Assembly (NCBI RefSeq): GCF_000302535.1
Contig: NC_018708.1
Span: 744,001-808,000, forward strand
Origin: Acidovorax sp. KKS102
GTDB lineage: Bacteria; Pseudomonadota; Gammaproteobacteria; Burkholderiales; Burkholderiaceae_C
Length of the DNA stretch: 64,000 nt
Direction of reading: 5' to 3'
Under the pieces are notes generated by a model. The model did not search any database. It was given only the letters and a program-made list of their open reading frames with translations, and was not told where the DNA came from. Below are positions 53,890 to 62,591 of this stretch, piece after piece. The number at the start of each line of letters is the position of its first letter. Within the stretch, counting starts at the first letter, position 1. A program made the translations under genes and the position numbers.

Positions 53890-54684
53890 TTAGAACTTCT
53901 CCCACGGCTGCAGGTAGCGCCATTGCCCCTCGGGCACCTTGGCCAGCGGCACGCGGCCGATGCGGATGCGCTTGATGCCCACCACCGTCAGACCCACTAC
54001 TTCGCACATGGCAGGGATTTGGCCGGGGCGGATGCCCTTGAGCGCAAAGCGCAGCTTGGTCTCGTTCTGCCAGCTCACCTTGATGGGGGGCAGGGGGCGG
54101 CCGTTGAATGTGAGTCCATGGCACAGGCGCTGCAGGCCATTGGGCGCGATGTCGCCCTTGACCTCGACGATGCACTCTTGCTCCAGCACCTCGATGTCTT
54201 CGGCCAGCTTGCGCGCGATGCGTTTGTCTTGCGTGTAGACCACCAGGCCGCTGGCCTCGGTGGGCAGGGTGGTGAAGCATTCGAGCTGCTTGAAGTGGCG
54301 CTGCAGCACGCGGATGCCCGACGCGTCTTCCGGCAGGTGCGACGCGGCATTGAGCAGCGTGAGTGCCTGTGGCGCCCCCTGGCTGCGGCTGGCGTGGGCC
54401 GCCTGCCCTGTGGCTGCGCCCGGCAGGCCCAGACCGGCTTCAAACCCTGCGGGCTTGTGCAGCAGCAAGGTGACCGGGGTCAGCGCCAGCAGGCTGGCAT
54501 CGGGCGCCACGGCCACCGCCTGATCGGGGCGCACGCGCGCGCCGGGAGCCTCCTCGATCTGGCCGTCCACGCTCACAAAGCCGCCCTCGATGAATTGCTC
54601 GGCCGTGCTGCGCGAGCAGTTCAGTTGTTCAGCCACGCGTTTGGCCAGGCGGATGTGGGTGGGGTCGGGGTTCTTGTCGGTCAT
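53890..54684 (-). CDS. RsuA/RluF-family pseudouridine-synthase-like protein lacking the catalytic Asp
   Basis: 264 aa. An N-terminal S4 RNA-binding domain (about residues 10-58: IRLAKRVAEQLNCSRSTAEQFIEGGFVSVDG), then the synthase fold (VTLLLHKPAGFEAGLG, ECIVEVKGDIAPNGLQRLCHGL, VSWQNETKLRFALKGIRPGQIPAMCEVVGL, IKRIRIGRVPL). The C-terminal part is RluF-like. But where the family has GRLDxDSxGL, it reads TTLPTEASGL: catalytic Asp and its preceding Arg are absent, so pseudouridylation is unlikely by the known mechanism. Starts 34 bp after the NUDIX-MBL gene. Confidence 0.85.
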   Translation of the reverse strand: MTDKNPDPTHIRLAKRVAEQLNCSRSTAEQFIEGGFVSVDGQIEEAPGARVRPDQAVAVAPDASLLALTPVTLLLHKPAGFEAGLGLPGAATGQAAHASRSQGAPQALTLLNAASHLPEDASGIRVLQRHFKQLECFTTLPTEASGLVVYTQDKRIARKLAEDIEVLEQECIVEVKGDIAPNGLQRLCHGLTFNGRPLPPIKVSWQNETKLRFALKGIRPGQIPAMCEVVGLTVVGIKRIRIGRVPLAKVPEGQWRYLQPWEKF

Positions 54685-54718
54685 TGAATATTGAAGGTGG
54701 TCTTGGTGTTCTTGTGGC

Positions 54719-56416
54719 TCAGTTGTTGCCGGGCTGCAGAGAGCGGATGCGCTCCACATGCGCCAGCAGCGAGCGCTGGGCCACGGGCCACATGCGCGGC
54801 GGTACATCGTCGTAGGCGTGGCGCACCCAGTCGTCCATGCTGCCTTGCGGCAGCGCCTGCATGGCGGCCAGCACCTTGGCCTCACGTGCCAGGCGGTGGG
54901 CCTTGAGCTTGGCGATGGCATTGCGGGCACCGAGGACCGGGCCCCCGAGCACGTAGCCGTGCGCGGGCAGGATGAACTCCACGCCGAGCTCGGCGCAGAC
55001 CGCATCCAGCCGGTCTAGCGAATCCAGGTAGTCGGCCATATTGCCGTCGGGCGGGTCGATCACGGTGGTGCTGCCGTTCAGGATGTGGTCACCACTGAAC
55101 AGCAGCGCGTCTTCCACCAGCAGCAGGCACAGGTGGTTGGCCGCATGGCCTGGGGTGTGGATCACCTGCAGGGTATGGGTGATTTTGCCTTCAGGTGCTA
55201 GTCCTTCAAGCACGAGCAACTCATTATTTTGTAGCGCCCGGTCGGGGGTGAACTGGCTGGCCGCGCGGGCCGTGGGGGCGGACGGCAGGCCCAGAACGGG
55301 CGGGCGTGCCTTGCCAGCCTGCACACACATCGCCTGCAGTGGCGCGGCGCCGGGGGAATGGTCGGCGTGCGAGTGGGTGCACACAATCATGCGGATGTCG
55401 CCCCCCGCTGCACGCCAGAGCTTGTCCAGGTGCTCGGCGTCGGCCGGGCCGGGGTCGATGGCGATGAAGCCCGTGGCCGGGTCGCCCACCAGATAGCTGT
55501 TGGTGCCAGGGCCGGTCATCACGCCAGGGTTGGGCGCGGTCAGCCGCATCACGTTGCGCAGCAGCGGCACGGGGCGCTCGGTCTGCCAGTCCAGCGGGTG
55601 CACGATCTGCCCGTCGGGGCAGACCAGCGCCAGCTCGCCAAACGGCATTTCGTCCTCCATGTAGCGCGCTTCCTTGCCTGCCAGCAGGCCGGCGCGCGGG
55701 CAGCTGACCCACAGGGGCTGCTCGTGCGCGACGGCGTCCAGCACTGCCTGGGTGCTGGCAAATTGGGCCAGGCGCTGCAGCGTGCGGATGGTCGGGAAGA
55801 TCATGAAGAACTGCCCCGCCTCGTGCCGCGCCAGCGCGTCGGCAGGGCGCACCCACACGGGCTCGAACTGCTCTGCCTCGTCGGCCACGGGCTCCTGGCC
55901 GTCGGGCATGCGGGCCACCAGAAAGGGCACTTCAAAGCGGCGCGCCAGGTCACGGTCGGCCGTCCAGTGGGCCAGCAGGTACACCCCATCGGCCGCCAGG
56001 CGCAGTCCGCGTGCGGTGCACTGCGCGGCAAAGGGCTGGTGGCGGTCGATGGCGGCAATGTCCTGCGCATCGGCCATCTGTCCTTGGCGGTGGCCCTCGG
56101 CATGGCGCGCCAGCAGCACGCCCAGTTCTTCAAAACTCTCGCGGATGGCCGCAATCGCCTGGGTGAGGTGCAGGTCGCTCTGGGTAGGGCGGCGGTCCGC
56201 AGCGGCGTGGGTGGCGGGGGCGGCATCCAGCGCATCAATGCCCCCGCCGGGGAAGACATAGGCACCGGGCGCAAAACTGGCCGTGGCCGAGCGCCGGGTC
56301 ATGAGGACTTCGAGCCCGCCGCCGTCAGGCACATCGCGCAGCAGCAGCACGGTGGCGGCGGGGCGGGTGGCGACGGGTTCGCGTTGGGGGTGGAGTTGTT
56401 GGCTGGAGCGGGGCAT
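54719..56416 (-). CDS. NUDIX hydrolase-metallo-beta-lactamase fusion protein
   Basis: 565 aa. The N-terminal NUDIX domain (about residues 15-235) has AYVFPGGGIDALDA and IRESFEELGVLLA, the second half of a NUDIX box. The C-terminal MBL-fold domain (about 290-545) has the metal motif THSHADHSPG, the third His region IHTPGHAANHLCL, and Asp in LFSGDHIL, close to LACTB2-type hydrolases, then a winged-helix-like tail. Both substrates unknown; RNA ends or acyl thioesters are possible for the MBL half. An insertion-like copy of the hairpin repeat lies at 55194-55238. The start at 56416 excludes a non-conserved extension. Confidence 0.88.
   Translation of the reverse strand: MPRSSQQLHPQREPVATRPAATVLLLRDVPDGGGLEVLMTRRSATASFAPGAYVFPGGGIDALDAAPATHAAADRRPTQSDLHLTQAIAAIRESFEELGVLLARHAEGHRQGQMADAQDIAAIDRHQPFAAQCTARGLRLAADGVYLLAHWTADRDLARRFEVPFLVARMPDGQEPVADEAEQFEPVWVRPADALARHEAGQFFMIFPTIRTLQRLAQFASTQAVLDAVAHEQPLWVSCPRAGLLAGKEARYMEDEMPFGELALVCPDGQIVHPLDWQTERPVPLLRNVMRLTAPNPGVMTGPGTNSYLVGDPATGFIAIDPGPADAEHLDKLWRAAGGDIRMIVCTHSHADHSPGAAPLQAMCVQAGKARPPVLGLPSAPTARAASQFTPDRALQNNELLVLEGLAPEGKITHTLQVIHTPGHAANHLCLLLVEDALLFSGDHILNGSTTVIDPPDGNMADYLDSLDRLDAVCAELGVEFILPAHGYVLGGPVLGARNAIAKLKAHRLAREAKVLAAMQALPQGSMDDWVRHAYDDVPPRMWPVAQRSLLAHVERIRSLQPGNN
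55194..55238 (+). repeat. Hairpin repeat (AGCTAT family), copy 9, inside the NUDIX-MBL gene
   Basis: GGTGCTAGTCCTTCAAGCAC, GAGCAACTCATTATTTTGTA, GCGCC. In frame on the gene's strand, covering residues NNELLVLEGLAP between two MBL motifs; diverged but with the arms GTGCT/AGCAC kept. Confidence 0.55.
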
Positions 56417-56522
56417 CAGGCCATTATCGAGGCGCGCTGGACTCCGTGCACTCCTGCCAGCGCACAGGCTGCAGTGGGTAGCCCATGGCGCGTGCCCCTT
56501 TGTGTTTAGGGGCACGGCACGG

Positions 56523-57725
56523 TCAGTGCCCCACGGGCGCAGGGCCGCTGGCGCGCACGGGGATGCCGCTGCGCCGGTCCAGCACACCGCTCCAGTGCGT
56601 GAGCGCGAGCGATACCAACACCACTAGCGCACCAATCCATGGCGTGTGCTGCAGGCCCAGGTGCGTCACGATCAGGCCCCCCGCCCAGGCGGCGCCTGCA
56701 ATGCCCAGGTTAAAGGCGGCGATGTTCAGGCCCGAGGCCACGTCCACTGCCTGCGGGGTGAAGCGCTCGGCCTGTTTCACCACGTACACCTGCAGCCCCG
56801 GCACATTGCCGAACGCCACAGCGCCCCACAGCAGCACGGTGCACACCGCCAGCCAGGGATGGGGGGCCGTGAACTGCAGTACCAGCAGCACGGCCGCCAG
56901 CAGCGCAAAGATGATGCGCAGTGCCGGGATGGGGCCCAGGCGGTCGGCCAGCTTGCCGCCCCAGAGGTTGCCCACGGCCACGGACACGCCGTAGACCAGC
57001 ATCACCCAGCCCACGGCACTGGCGCTGAAGCCCGAGATGTCGGTGAGGATGGACGCGAGAAAAGTGAACGGAATGAAGGTGCCGCCGTAGCCAATGGCTG
57101 TCTTGGCGTACACCAGCAGCAGGCGGGGCTCGACCAGTACCTGGGCTTGTTGCGCCAGCGAAGCGGGGGGCGTGTGGGCGATGTGGCGGGGTACAAAGAC
57201 TGCACTGCCGATGAAGGCCACCACCCCCAGGACCGACACGGCCAAAAAGGTCTCACGCCAGCCGAAATGCTGGCCGATGAACGTGCCCAGCGGCACACCG
57301 GTGACCAGGGCCACGGTGAGGCCGGTGAACATGATGGCAATCGCGCTTGCGGCCTTCTCGCGCGGCACCAGGCCGGTGGCGATGGTGGAGCCGATCGAGA
57401 AGAACACGCCATGCGCCAGCCCGGTCAGGATGCGCGCCGCGACCAGCGTCTCGTAGCGGGGCGCCTGCCAGGCCAGCAGGTTGCCGGCGGTGAACAGTGC
57501 CATCAGCGCCAGCAGCAGCGCCTTGCGCGGCAGCTTGCCGGTGAGTGCGGTGAGCACCGGGGCGCCGACGGCGACCCCCAGGGCGTACAGGCTGACCAGC
57601 AGGCCCGCCGAGGGGATGCTGATGGAAAGGTCTGCCGCCACGGTGGGCAGCAGGCCAACGATCACGAACTCGGTCGTGCCGATGGCAAATGCGCTGAGCG
57701 TCAGCGCGAGCAAGGCAATGGGCAT
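56523..57725 (-). CDS. MFS transporter (DHA1-type drug/sugar efflux family)
   Basis: 400 aa, 12 membrane segments. The N-terminus LALTLSAFAIGTTEFVIVGLLPTVAADL with motif D1 (TEFVIVG) and GAPVLTALTGKLPRKALLL (motif A) place it among arabinose-efflux/purine-efflux-like DHA1 permeases (AraJ, PbuE, YdhP type). GVFFSIGSTIATGLVPREKAASAIAIMF is motif C-like, typical of antiporters. Divergent from a LysR regulator with a perfect operator between. Substrate unknown. Confidence 0.92.
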   Translation of the reverse strand: MPIALLALTLSAFAIGTTEFVIVGLLPTVAADLSISIPSAGLLVSLYALGVAVGAPVLTALTGKLPRKALLLALMALFTAGNLLAWQAPRYETLVAARILTGLAHGVFFSIGSTIATGLVPREKAASAIAIMFTGLTVALVTGVPLGTFIGQHFGWRETFLAVSVLGVVAFIGSAVFVPRHIAHTPPASLAQQAQVLVEPRLLLVYAKTAIGYGGTFIPFTFLASILTDISGFSASAVGWVMLVYGVSVAVGNLWGGKLADRLGPIPALRIIFALLAAVLLVLQFTAPHPWLAVCTVLLWGAVAFGNVPGLQVYVVKQAERFTPQAVDVASGLNIAAFNLGIAGAAWAGGLIVTHLGLQHTPWIGALVVLVSLALTHWSGVLDRRSGIPVRASGPAPVGH

Positions 57726-57811
57726 GGGAACACTCCAGGTTTCAGGCTTTCGGGCTGTGGAGTGTGGGTGTTTCAGTCTTGCTGAAAAAGATCGTTAAGC
57801 GCCATTGATAA

Positions 57812-57826
57812 TTGATTTGAAATCAA
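57812..57826. promoter_or_regulatory. LysR-type operator
   Basis: TTGATTTGAAATCAA, a perfect 15-bp inverted repeat fitting T-N11-A, extended by GAT/ATC further out. It lies 22 bp before the LysR start and 87 bp before the divergent MFS start, as expected for autoregulation plus activation or repression of the exporter. Confidence 0.75.
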
Positions 57827-57848
57827 CAATCAGGCGCCAGGAGCCCTC

Positions 57849-58733
57849 ATGAAAACCACGCTGGAAGAACTGCAGGCCTTTGTGGCCGTGGTGGACGGCG
57901 GTTCGATCACGGCCGCAGCAGACACCCTGGGCCAAACCGTCTCGGGCATCAGCCGGGCGCTGGCGCGGCTGGAGAAAAAGCTGGACACCACGCTGCTGCG
58001 CCGCACCACACGCCGCACCGAGCTGACGGAGGAGGGCCGGGCCTTTTTGCAGCGCACGCGCGCCATCCTGGCCTCGATCGACGACGCCGAGGAGCACATG
58101 GCCGCGCGCCGCCAGCAGCCCGCCGGCCGCCTGCGGGTGAATGCGGCCACGCCCTTCATGCTGCACGCCGTGGTGCCCCTGGTGCCTGCGTTTCGCAAGG
58201 CCTATCCGCAGATCACGCTGCAGCTGGACACGGACGAGACATACATCGACCTGCTGGAGCGGCGCACGGACGTGGCCATTCGCATCGGGCAGCTACCGGA
58301 TTCCACCCTGCATGCGCGCCCGCTGTGCACCAGCCGCCTGCGGGTGCTGGCCAGCCCCGACTACCTGGCGCGCACGGGCAAGCCCAAAAGTGTGGCCGAC
58401 CTGGCCCGGCACACGCTGTTGGGCTTCAACCAGCCCGAGTCGCTCAACCAGTGGCCGCTGCGCGGCGCCCATGGAGACGCCTGGCCCATCGTGCCCGGCC
58501 TCACCGCATCGAGCGGCGAGACACTGCGCCATCTGGCGCTGCAAGGGGTGGGCATCGTGTGCCTGTCGGACTTCATGACGGCCGCTGACCGTGCGCGCGG
58601 CGACCTGGTGCAGGTGCTGGCCAAGGACACGGTGGAGGTGCGCCAGCCCATCAGTGCGGTGTACTACCGCAACACGCAACTGGCGGCGCGCATCGCGTGT
58701 TTTCTGGATTTTCTGCAGGAGCGTCTGGGCTGA
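57849..58733 (+). CDS. LysR-family transcriptional regulator
   Basis: 294 aa. Winged HTH: TLEELQAFVAVVDGGSITAAADTLGQTVSGISRALARLEKKL (abbreviated, residues about 3-44), then RTTRRTELTEEGRAFL and an effector domain with RLRVNAATPFMLHAVVPLVPAFRKAYP and RRTDVAIRIGQLPDSTLHAR. The effector-domain wording is of the CrgA/DsdC-like group common for exporter regulation. Divergent MFS gene and operator at 57812-57826 make it the likely local regulator. Confidence 0.94.
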   Translation: MKTTLEELQAFVAVVDGGSITAAADTLGQTVSGISRALARLEKKLDTTLLRRTTRRTELTEEGRAFLQRTRAILASIDDAEEHMAARRQQPAGRLRVNAATPFMLHAVVPLVPAFRKAYPQITLQLDTDETYIDLLERRTDVAIRIGQLPDSTLHARPLCTSRLRVLASPDYLARTGKPKSVADLARHTLLGFNQPESLNQWPLRGAHGDAWPIVPGLTASSGETLRHLALQGVGIVCLSDFMTAADRARGDLVQVLAKDTVEVRQPISAVYYRNTQLAARIACFLDFLQERLG

Positions 58734-58758
58734 GCAGGCCTGCCTTGCAGGCCCGCCG

Positions 58759-58956
58759 TCAGCGCAGCGCGCGCAGCTGCTGCAGGCGAAGCAGCACCGC
58801 GTCGATGACGGCGTTGGCACCCTCCACATCGCAGCTCCACAGCATTTCCAGCAACTCGATCAAGGCGATGGCGTTCGTTTCCTGCAGCGCTGCACGGGCG
58901 GCAGCCTGGAGGTCGTGCAGGTCCAGATCCTGAAGAACATCAACGGTCAATCCCAT
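58759..58956 (-). CDS. Small hypothetical protein
   Basis: 65 aa, acidic, Leu-rich and helical (VLQDLDLHDLQAAARAALQ, IALIELLEMLW); no family recognised. AGGGAG lies at proper distance before the ATG at 58956. Converges with the LysR gene 25 bp away. Coding is plausible from the ribosome site and composition, but not proven. Confidence 0.45.
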   Translation of the reverse strand: MGLTVDVLQDLDLHDLQAAARAALQETNAIALIELLEMLWSCDVEGANAVIDAVLLRLQQLRALR

Positions 58957-59076
58957 GGGGCACTCCCTGTTTTTTTGAGGAGGCCCATGGTAGGTGCGTG
59001 GCGGCCGGGTGCCGGGCTGCGCGGCATGATCAAGATCAAGGGCCGATGAGAAACCCAGGCGCCCTGGCGCCCGCCG

Positions 59077-59781
59077 TCAGCCGCGTGCCGGAATCGCCAG
59101 CCCCCGGGCCACCGCTGGGCGCGCCACAAACGCATCGAGCACGCGTTGCACTTCCTTGAACTGGCCAAACTCCACCAGGTCGCCCGCCCCATAGAAGCCG
59201 ATGAGGTTGCGCACCCAGGGCAGGATGGCAATGTCGGCGATGGTGTACTGGTCGCCCATCACCCATGGGCGGCCTGCCAGGCGCTCGTCCAGCACCTTGA
59301 GCAGGCGCTTCGACTCAGCGACATACCGGTCGCGCGGGCGTTTGTCTTCGTAGTCCTTGCCTGCAAACTTGTGGAAGAACCCCAGCTGGCCAAACATGGG
59401 GCCCACACCGCCCATCTGCCACATCACCCACTGCAGGGTTTCGTAGCGCCCGGCGGTGTCCTGCGGCATCAGCTGACCGGTTTTGCTGGCTAGGTACACC
59501 AGGATGGCGCCGGACTCGAACAGTGCCAGCGGCTGGCCGTCCGGCCCGTTCGGGTCCAGGATGGCCGGGATCTTGTTGTTGGGGTTGAGCGAGAGGAATT
59601 CGGGCGTGGTCTGGTCGTTGGTCTCAAAGCTCACCAGGTGGGGCTCGTAGGGCAGGCCCAGTTCTTCCAGCGCTATGGACACCTTCACGCCGTTGGGCGT
59701 GGGCAGGGAATACAGCTGGATGCGGTCCGGGTGCCGGGCGGGCCATTTGCGGGTGATGGCAAAAGCGGAAAGATCGGTCAT
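59077..59781 (-). CDS. Glutathione S-transferase (YghU/Ure2p-like)
   Basis: 234 aa. An N-terminal thioredoxin-like domain with LYSLPTPNGVKVSIALEELGLPYEPHLV, the glutathione-binding NNKIPAILDPNG and LFESGAILVYLASKTG, then a helical domain with QWVMWQMGGVGPMFGQLGFFHKF and MGDQYTIADIAILPWVRN. This TPNG-type spelling matches the nu-class YghU/YfcG disulfide-bond oxidoreductases. Start ATG at 59781; divergent from dapF, 94 bp between. Confidence 0.93.
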   Translation of the reverse strand: MTDLSAFAITRKWPARHPDRIQLYSLPTPNGVKVSIALEELGLPYEPHLVSFETNDQTTPEFLSLNPNNKIPAILDPNGPDGQPLALFESGAILVYLASKTGQLMPQDTAGRYETLQWVMWQMGGVGPMFGQLGFFHKFAGKDYEDKRPRDRYVAESKRLLKVLDERLAGRPWVMGDQYTIADIAILPWVRNLIGFYGAGDLVEFGQFKEVQRVLDAFVARPAVARGLAIPARG

Positions 59782-59875
59782 GCGAGGTTCCTGAAAAGCC
59801 GTTGGAATCGAGAGAAACTGCCAAGCGTACGCCCGCGCGCGGTTTGGCGCAGGGGCGGGGCCATAATCCCGTCCC

Positions 59876-60757
59876 ATGAAGATTCGCTTCACCAAAATGC
59901 AGGGCGCGGGCAACGATTTTGTGGTGCTCGACGAAACCCAGGGCCGCCTGGGGCTCAGTGCCGCCCAATACCGCTTCCTGGCCGACCGCCATTTCGGCGT
60001 CGGCGCCGATCAGATCCTCACCGTGCGCCCCTCGCCGGGGGAGGGCATCGACTTTGAATACGTGATCCACAACGCCGATGGCGGCGAGGTGGAGCAGTGC
60101 GGCAACGGCGCGCGCTGTTTTGCGCGCTTTGTGCACGACCGGGGACTGTCGGGCAAGGACACCATTCGCGTGCAGACCAAAAGCGGCGTGATTGCCCCCC
60201 GCCTCACGGGCGACGGCCGCGTCACGGTGGACATGGGCCGGCCCGAGTTCGACCCCGCCCAGGTGCCGTTCGACACCACCGGTCTCACGCCCGTGCAGCA
60301 GGGTTCGGGGCAAAAATGGCCGGTAGCGCTAGAGGAATATGCCTCGGGTGCTTCTGTTTTGGTAGCGGTGGCCTCCATGGGCAACCCGCATGCGGTGCAG
60401 CTGGTGGACAACGTGGACACAGCCCCCGTTGCGCAGACCGGGCCGCTGATCGAGCGCCATGCGCGCTTCCCCCAGCGGGTGAATGCTGGCTACCTGCAGA
60501 TCGTGGACCGTTCCCATGTGCGCCTGCGGGTGTTCGAGCGCGGCGCGGGCGAGACGCTGGCTTGCGGCACCGGCGCCTGCGCGGCAGTGGCCAGCGGCAT
60601 CCGGCTGGGGCTGCTCGACCCCGAGGTGCAGGTGGACACGCGCGGCGGCCGCCTCACCATCGCCTGGAGCGGCCAGGAGGCTGATTCCGTTTTCATGACC
60701 GGCCCGGCCACCACGGTGTTCGAAGGCCAGATCGACATTCCCGACACGCTCGTATGA
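59876..60757 (+). CDS. dapF: Diaminopimelate epimerase
   Basis: Interconverts LL- and meso-diaminopimelate for lysine and peptidoglycan. 293 aa. [12 protein letters not shown] at residue 8, the first catalytic Cys in [17 protein letters not shown] (about residue 80), [13 protein letters not shown], and the second catalytic Cys in [18 protein letters not shown] (about 227-231). Residues about 149-164 ([16 protein letters not shown]) are encoded by a copy of the hairpin repeat, in frame just before the conserved MGNPH. First gene of dapF-DUF484-xerC. Confidence 0.97.
   Translation: MKIRFTKMQGAGNDFVVLDETQGRLGLSAAQYRFLADRHFGVGADQILTVRPSPGEGIDFEYVIHNADGGEVEQCGNGARCFARFVHDRGLSGKDTIRVQTKSGVIAPRLTGDGRVTVDMGRPEFDPAQVPFDTTGLTPVQQGSGQKWPVALEEYASGASVLVAVASMGNPHAVQLVDNVDTAPVAQTGPLIERHARFPQRVNAGYLQIVDRSHVRLRVFERGAGETLACGTGACAAVASGIRLGLLDPEVQVDTRGGRLTIAWSGQEADSVFMTGPATTVFEGQIDIPDTLV
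60318..60368 (+). repeat. Hairpin repeat (AGCTAT family), copy 10, inside dapF
   Basis: GGCCGGTAGCGCTAGAGGAA, TATGCCTCGGGTGCTTCTGT, TTTGGTAGCGG. Clearly related to the intergenic copy at 14691-14742 (shared GGCCGGTAGCGCTAG, AATATGC, GGTGCT) yet entirely within dapF coding sequence and in frame. Confidence 0.7.
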
Positions 60758-61443
60758 CTACCCACATCCCACCGATCACCGAAGACGACATCGCCCAGTT
60801 CCTCACCAACACGCCGGGTTTCTTCGAGCGCCATGCCGAGGTGCTGGCCAGCGTGCAGATCACCAGCCCGCACGGAGCGCGCGCCGTGAGCTTGCAAGAA
60901 CGCCAGGCCGAGATGCTGCGCGAGAAGATCAAGGGCCTGGAGCATCGGATCATGGAAATGGTGCGCAACAGCACCGAAAACGCCGCCATTGCCCACAAAG
61001 TGCACCAGTGGACCGGCAGCCTGCTGCAGGTGCGCGACCCGTTCGACCTGCCCCAGGCCGTGGTCGATGGAGTGCGCACCCTGTTCGATGTGCCCCAGGC
61101 GGCGGTGCGGGTGTGGGCAGTGGCCGCTCCGTACATCGACGCCGACTTCACTCAGGGTGCCAGCGAAGACGCGCGGGCATTTGCCTCGTCGCTGACCATG
61201 CCCTTCTGCGGTCCCAACCTGGGCTTCGAGCCCGCTGGCTGGCTGGCGCAAGAGGGCGGAGAGCCCGCCCAGTCCCTGGCCCTGCTGCCGCTGCGCGCTG
61301 GCGCCATCGACAGCGCCACGCCAGCGTTTGGCCTGCTGGTGCTGGGCTCGCACGATCCGCAGCGTTTTGATGCCACGATGGGCACCGACTTCTTGTCGCG
61401 CATGGCAGAGCTGGCCAGCGCAGCGCTGTTGCGGCTGCAGTAA
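60754..61443 (+). CDS. DUF484 family protein
   Basis: 229 aa, GAF-like fold family of unknown function. The N-terminus [27 protein letters not shown] and [26 protein letters not shown] are typical, followed by a GAF-like part ([14 protein letters not shown]) ending in [19 protein letters not shown]. Starts inside the dapF stop (ATGA) and precedes xerC, the conserved proteobacterial order. Confidence 0.94.
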   Translation: MTTHIPPITEDDIAQFLTNTPGFFERHAEVLASVQITSPHGARAVSLQERQAEMLREKIKGLEHRIMEMVRNSTENAAIAHKVHQWTGSLLQVRDPFDLPQAVVDGVRTLFDVPQAAVRVWAVAAPYIDADFTQGASEDARAFASSLTMPFCGPNLGFEPAGWLAQEGGEPAQSLALLPLRAGAIDSATPAFGLLVLGSHDPQRFDATMGTDFLSRMAELASAALLRLQ

Positions 61444-61494
61444 CCCGCCCTCTGGCAGCCCGTGCCAACCTAGCGGCGTCTCGGCGACGGCACC

Positions 61495-62472
61495 ATGTGT
61501 GAAACGCCCGCAGCCCCCACCACGCTCGACCCCCACGTCCTGCGCTATCTGGAGCATGTGCGCGTCGAAAAGCGGCTGGCCGCGCGCACGCTCACGCTCT
61601 ACACCCTGGACCTCGAAAAGCTGGCGCAGTTTGCGGCGGGCGTGAACGTGCCGCTGCTGCAGTTGCAGACGGCACACATTCGCCGCTTTGTGGCACAGAT
61701 GCACAGCGGCGGGCGCAGCGGGCGGGGCATTGCGCTCATCCTCTCGGGCTGGCGCGGCTTCTTCATCTGGGCCGGGCGGCAGGGGCTGATTCCGCACAAC
61801 CCGGTGCAGGGCGTGCGCGCGCCCAAGGCGCCCAAGCCCTTGCCCAAGGCGCTCGGCGTGGACGACGCCGTTCGGCTTGCAGAATTTGACAACACCGGCG
61901 CCGACCCCTGGCTGGAGGCGCGCGATGCGGCCATGGTGGAGCTGCTGTACGGCTGCGGCCTGCGCGTGGGCGAACTGGCGGGGCTCGATGCCATCCCCAA
62001 CGCCGACACCCAGCGCCAGGGCCGTGGCTGGGTGGACCTGCAAGCGGGCGAGGCCCATGTGTTCGGCAAAGGCAGCAAGCGCCGCAGCGTGCCGGTGGGC
62101 GCCGCGGCCACGGCCGCGCTGCAGGCCTGGTTGCAGCTGCGGGCCACACCGTTTGGTGGCGAGGACTCTGCACAGCTCGACACCGCCCTGTTCGTGGGCC
62201 AGCGCGGCAAGCGTCTCACCGCCCAGTCCATCTGGCTGCGCCTGCGCCAGCGCAGCCAGCAGGCGGGGCTGACCACGCCGGTGCACCCGCACATGCTGCG
62301 CCACTCGTTTGCCAGCCACCTGCTGCAAAGCAGTGGCGACCTGCGCGCGGTGCAGGAGCTGCTGGGCCACGCCAACATCACGACCACGCAGGTCTATACA
62401 CGGCTCGATTTTCAGCACCTGGCCAAGGTGTATGACGCCGCCCACCCGCGTGCGCGGAAGAAGTCCCCCTGA
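61495..62472 (+). CDS. xerC: Tyrosine recombinase XerC
   Basis: Chromosome-dimer resolution at dif with XerD. 325 aa. N-terminal SAM-like DNA-binding domain (LRYLEHVRVEKRLAARTLTLYTLDLEKLAQF abbreviated, residues about 15-45) and a catalytic domain with Arg in YGCGLRVGELAGL, Lys in VFGKGSKRRSVPVG, HxxR in HMLRHSFASHLLQ, His in LGHANITTTQVY and the nucleophile Tyr in TQVYTRLD. All catalytic residues present. Identified as XerC by its place after dapF-DUF484. Confidence 0.95.
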   Translation: MCETPAAPTTLDPHVLRYLEHVRVEKRLAARTLTLYTLDLEKLAQFAAGVNVPLLQLQTAHIRRFVAQMHSGGRSGRGIALILSGWRGFFIWAGRQGLIPHNPVQGVRAPKAPKPLPKALGVDDAVRLAEFDNTGADPWLEARDAAMVELLYGCGLRVGELAGLDAIPNADTQRQGRGWVDLQAGEAHVFGKGSKRRSVPVGAAATAALQAWLQLRATPFGGEDSAQLDTALFVGQRGKRLTAQSIWLRLRQRSQQAGLTTPVHPHMLRHSFASHLLQSSGDLRAVQELLGHANITTTQVYTRLDFQHLAKVYDAAHPRARKKSP

Positions 62473-62591
62473 GCCGCCGCGCGGGTCTCCGCGAAAGCGG
62501 AGCAACCGCCCGCCCGCCGCGCGGAACCAAGTGGCCCCCCGGCGCCTCCGATCCATCTGCCGCCCGCCGTGGGCGCCCTGGAGTTGTCGTC

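Noticed and set aside
60490-62556. 688-aa open frame antisense to dapF, DUF484 and xerC
   Set aside because: It spans three well-supported genes on the other strand and shows no recognisable domain.
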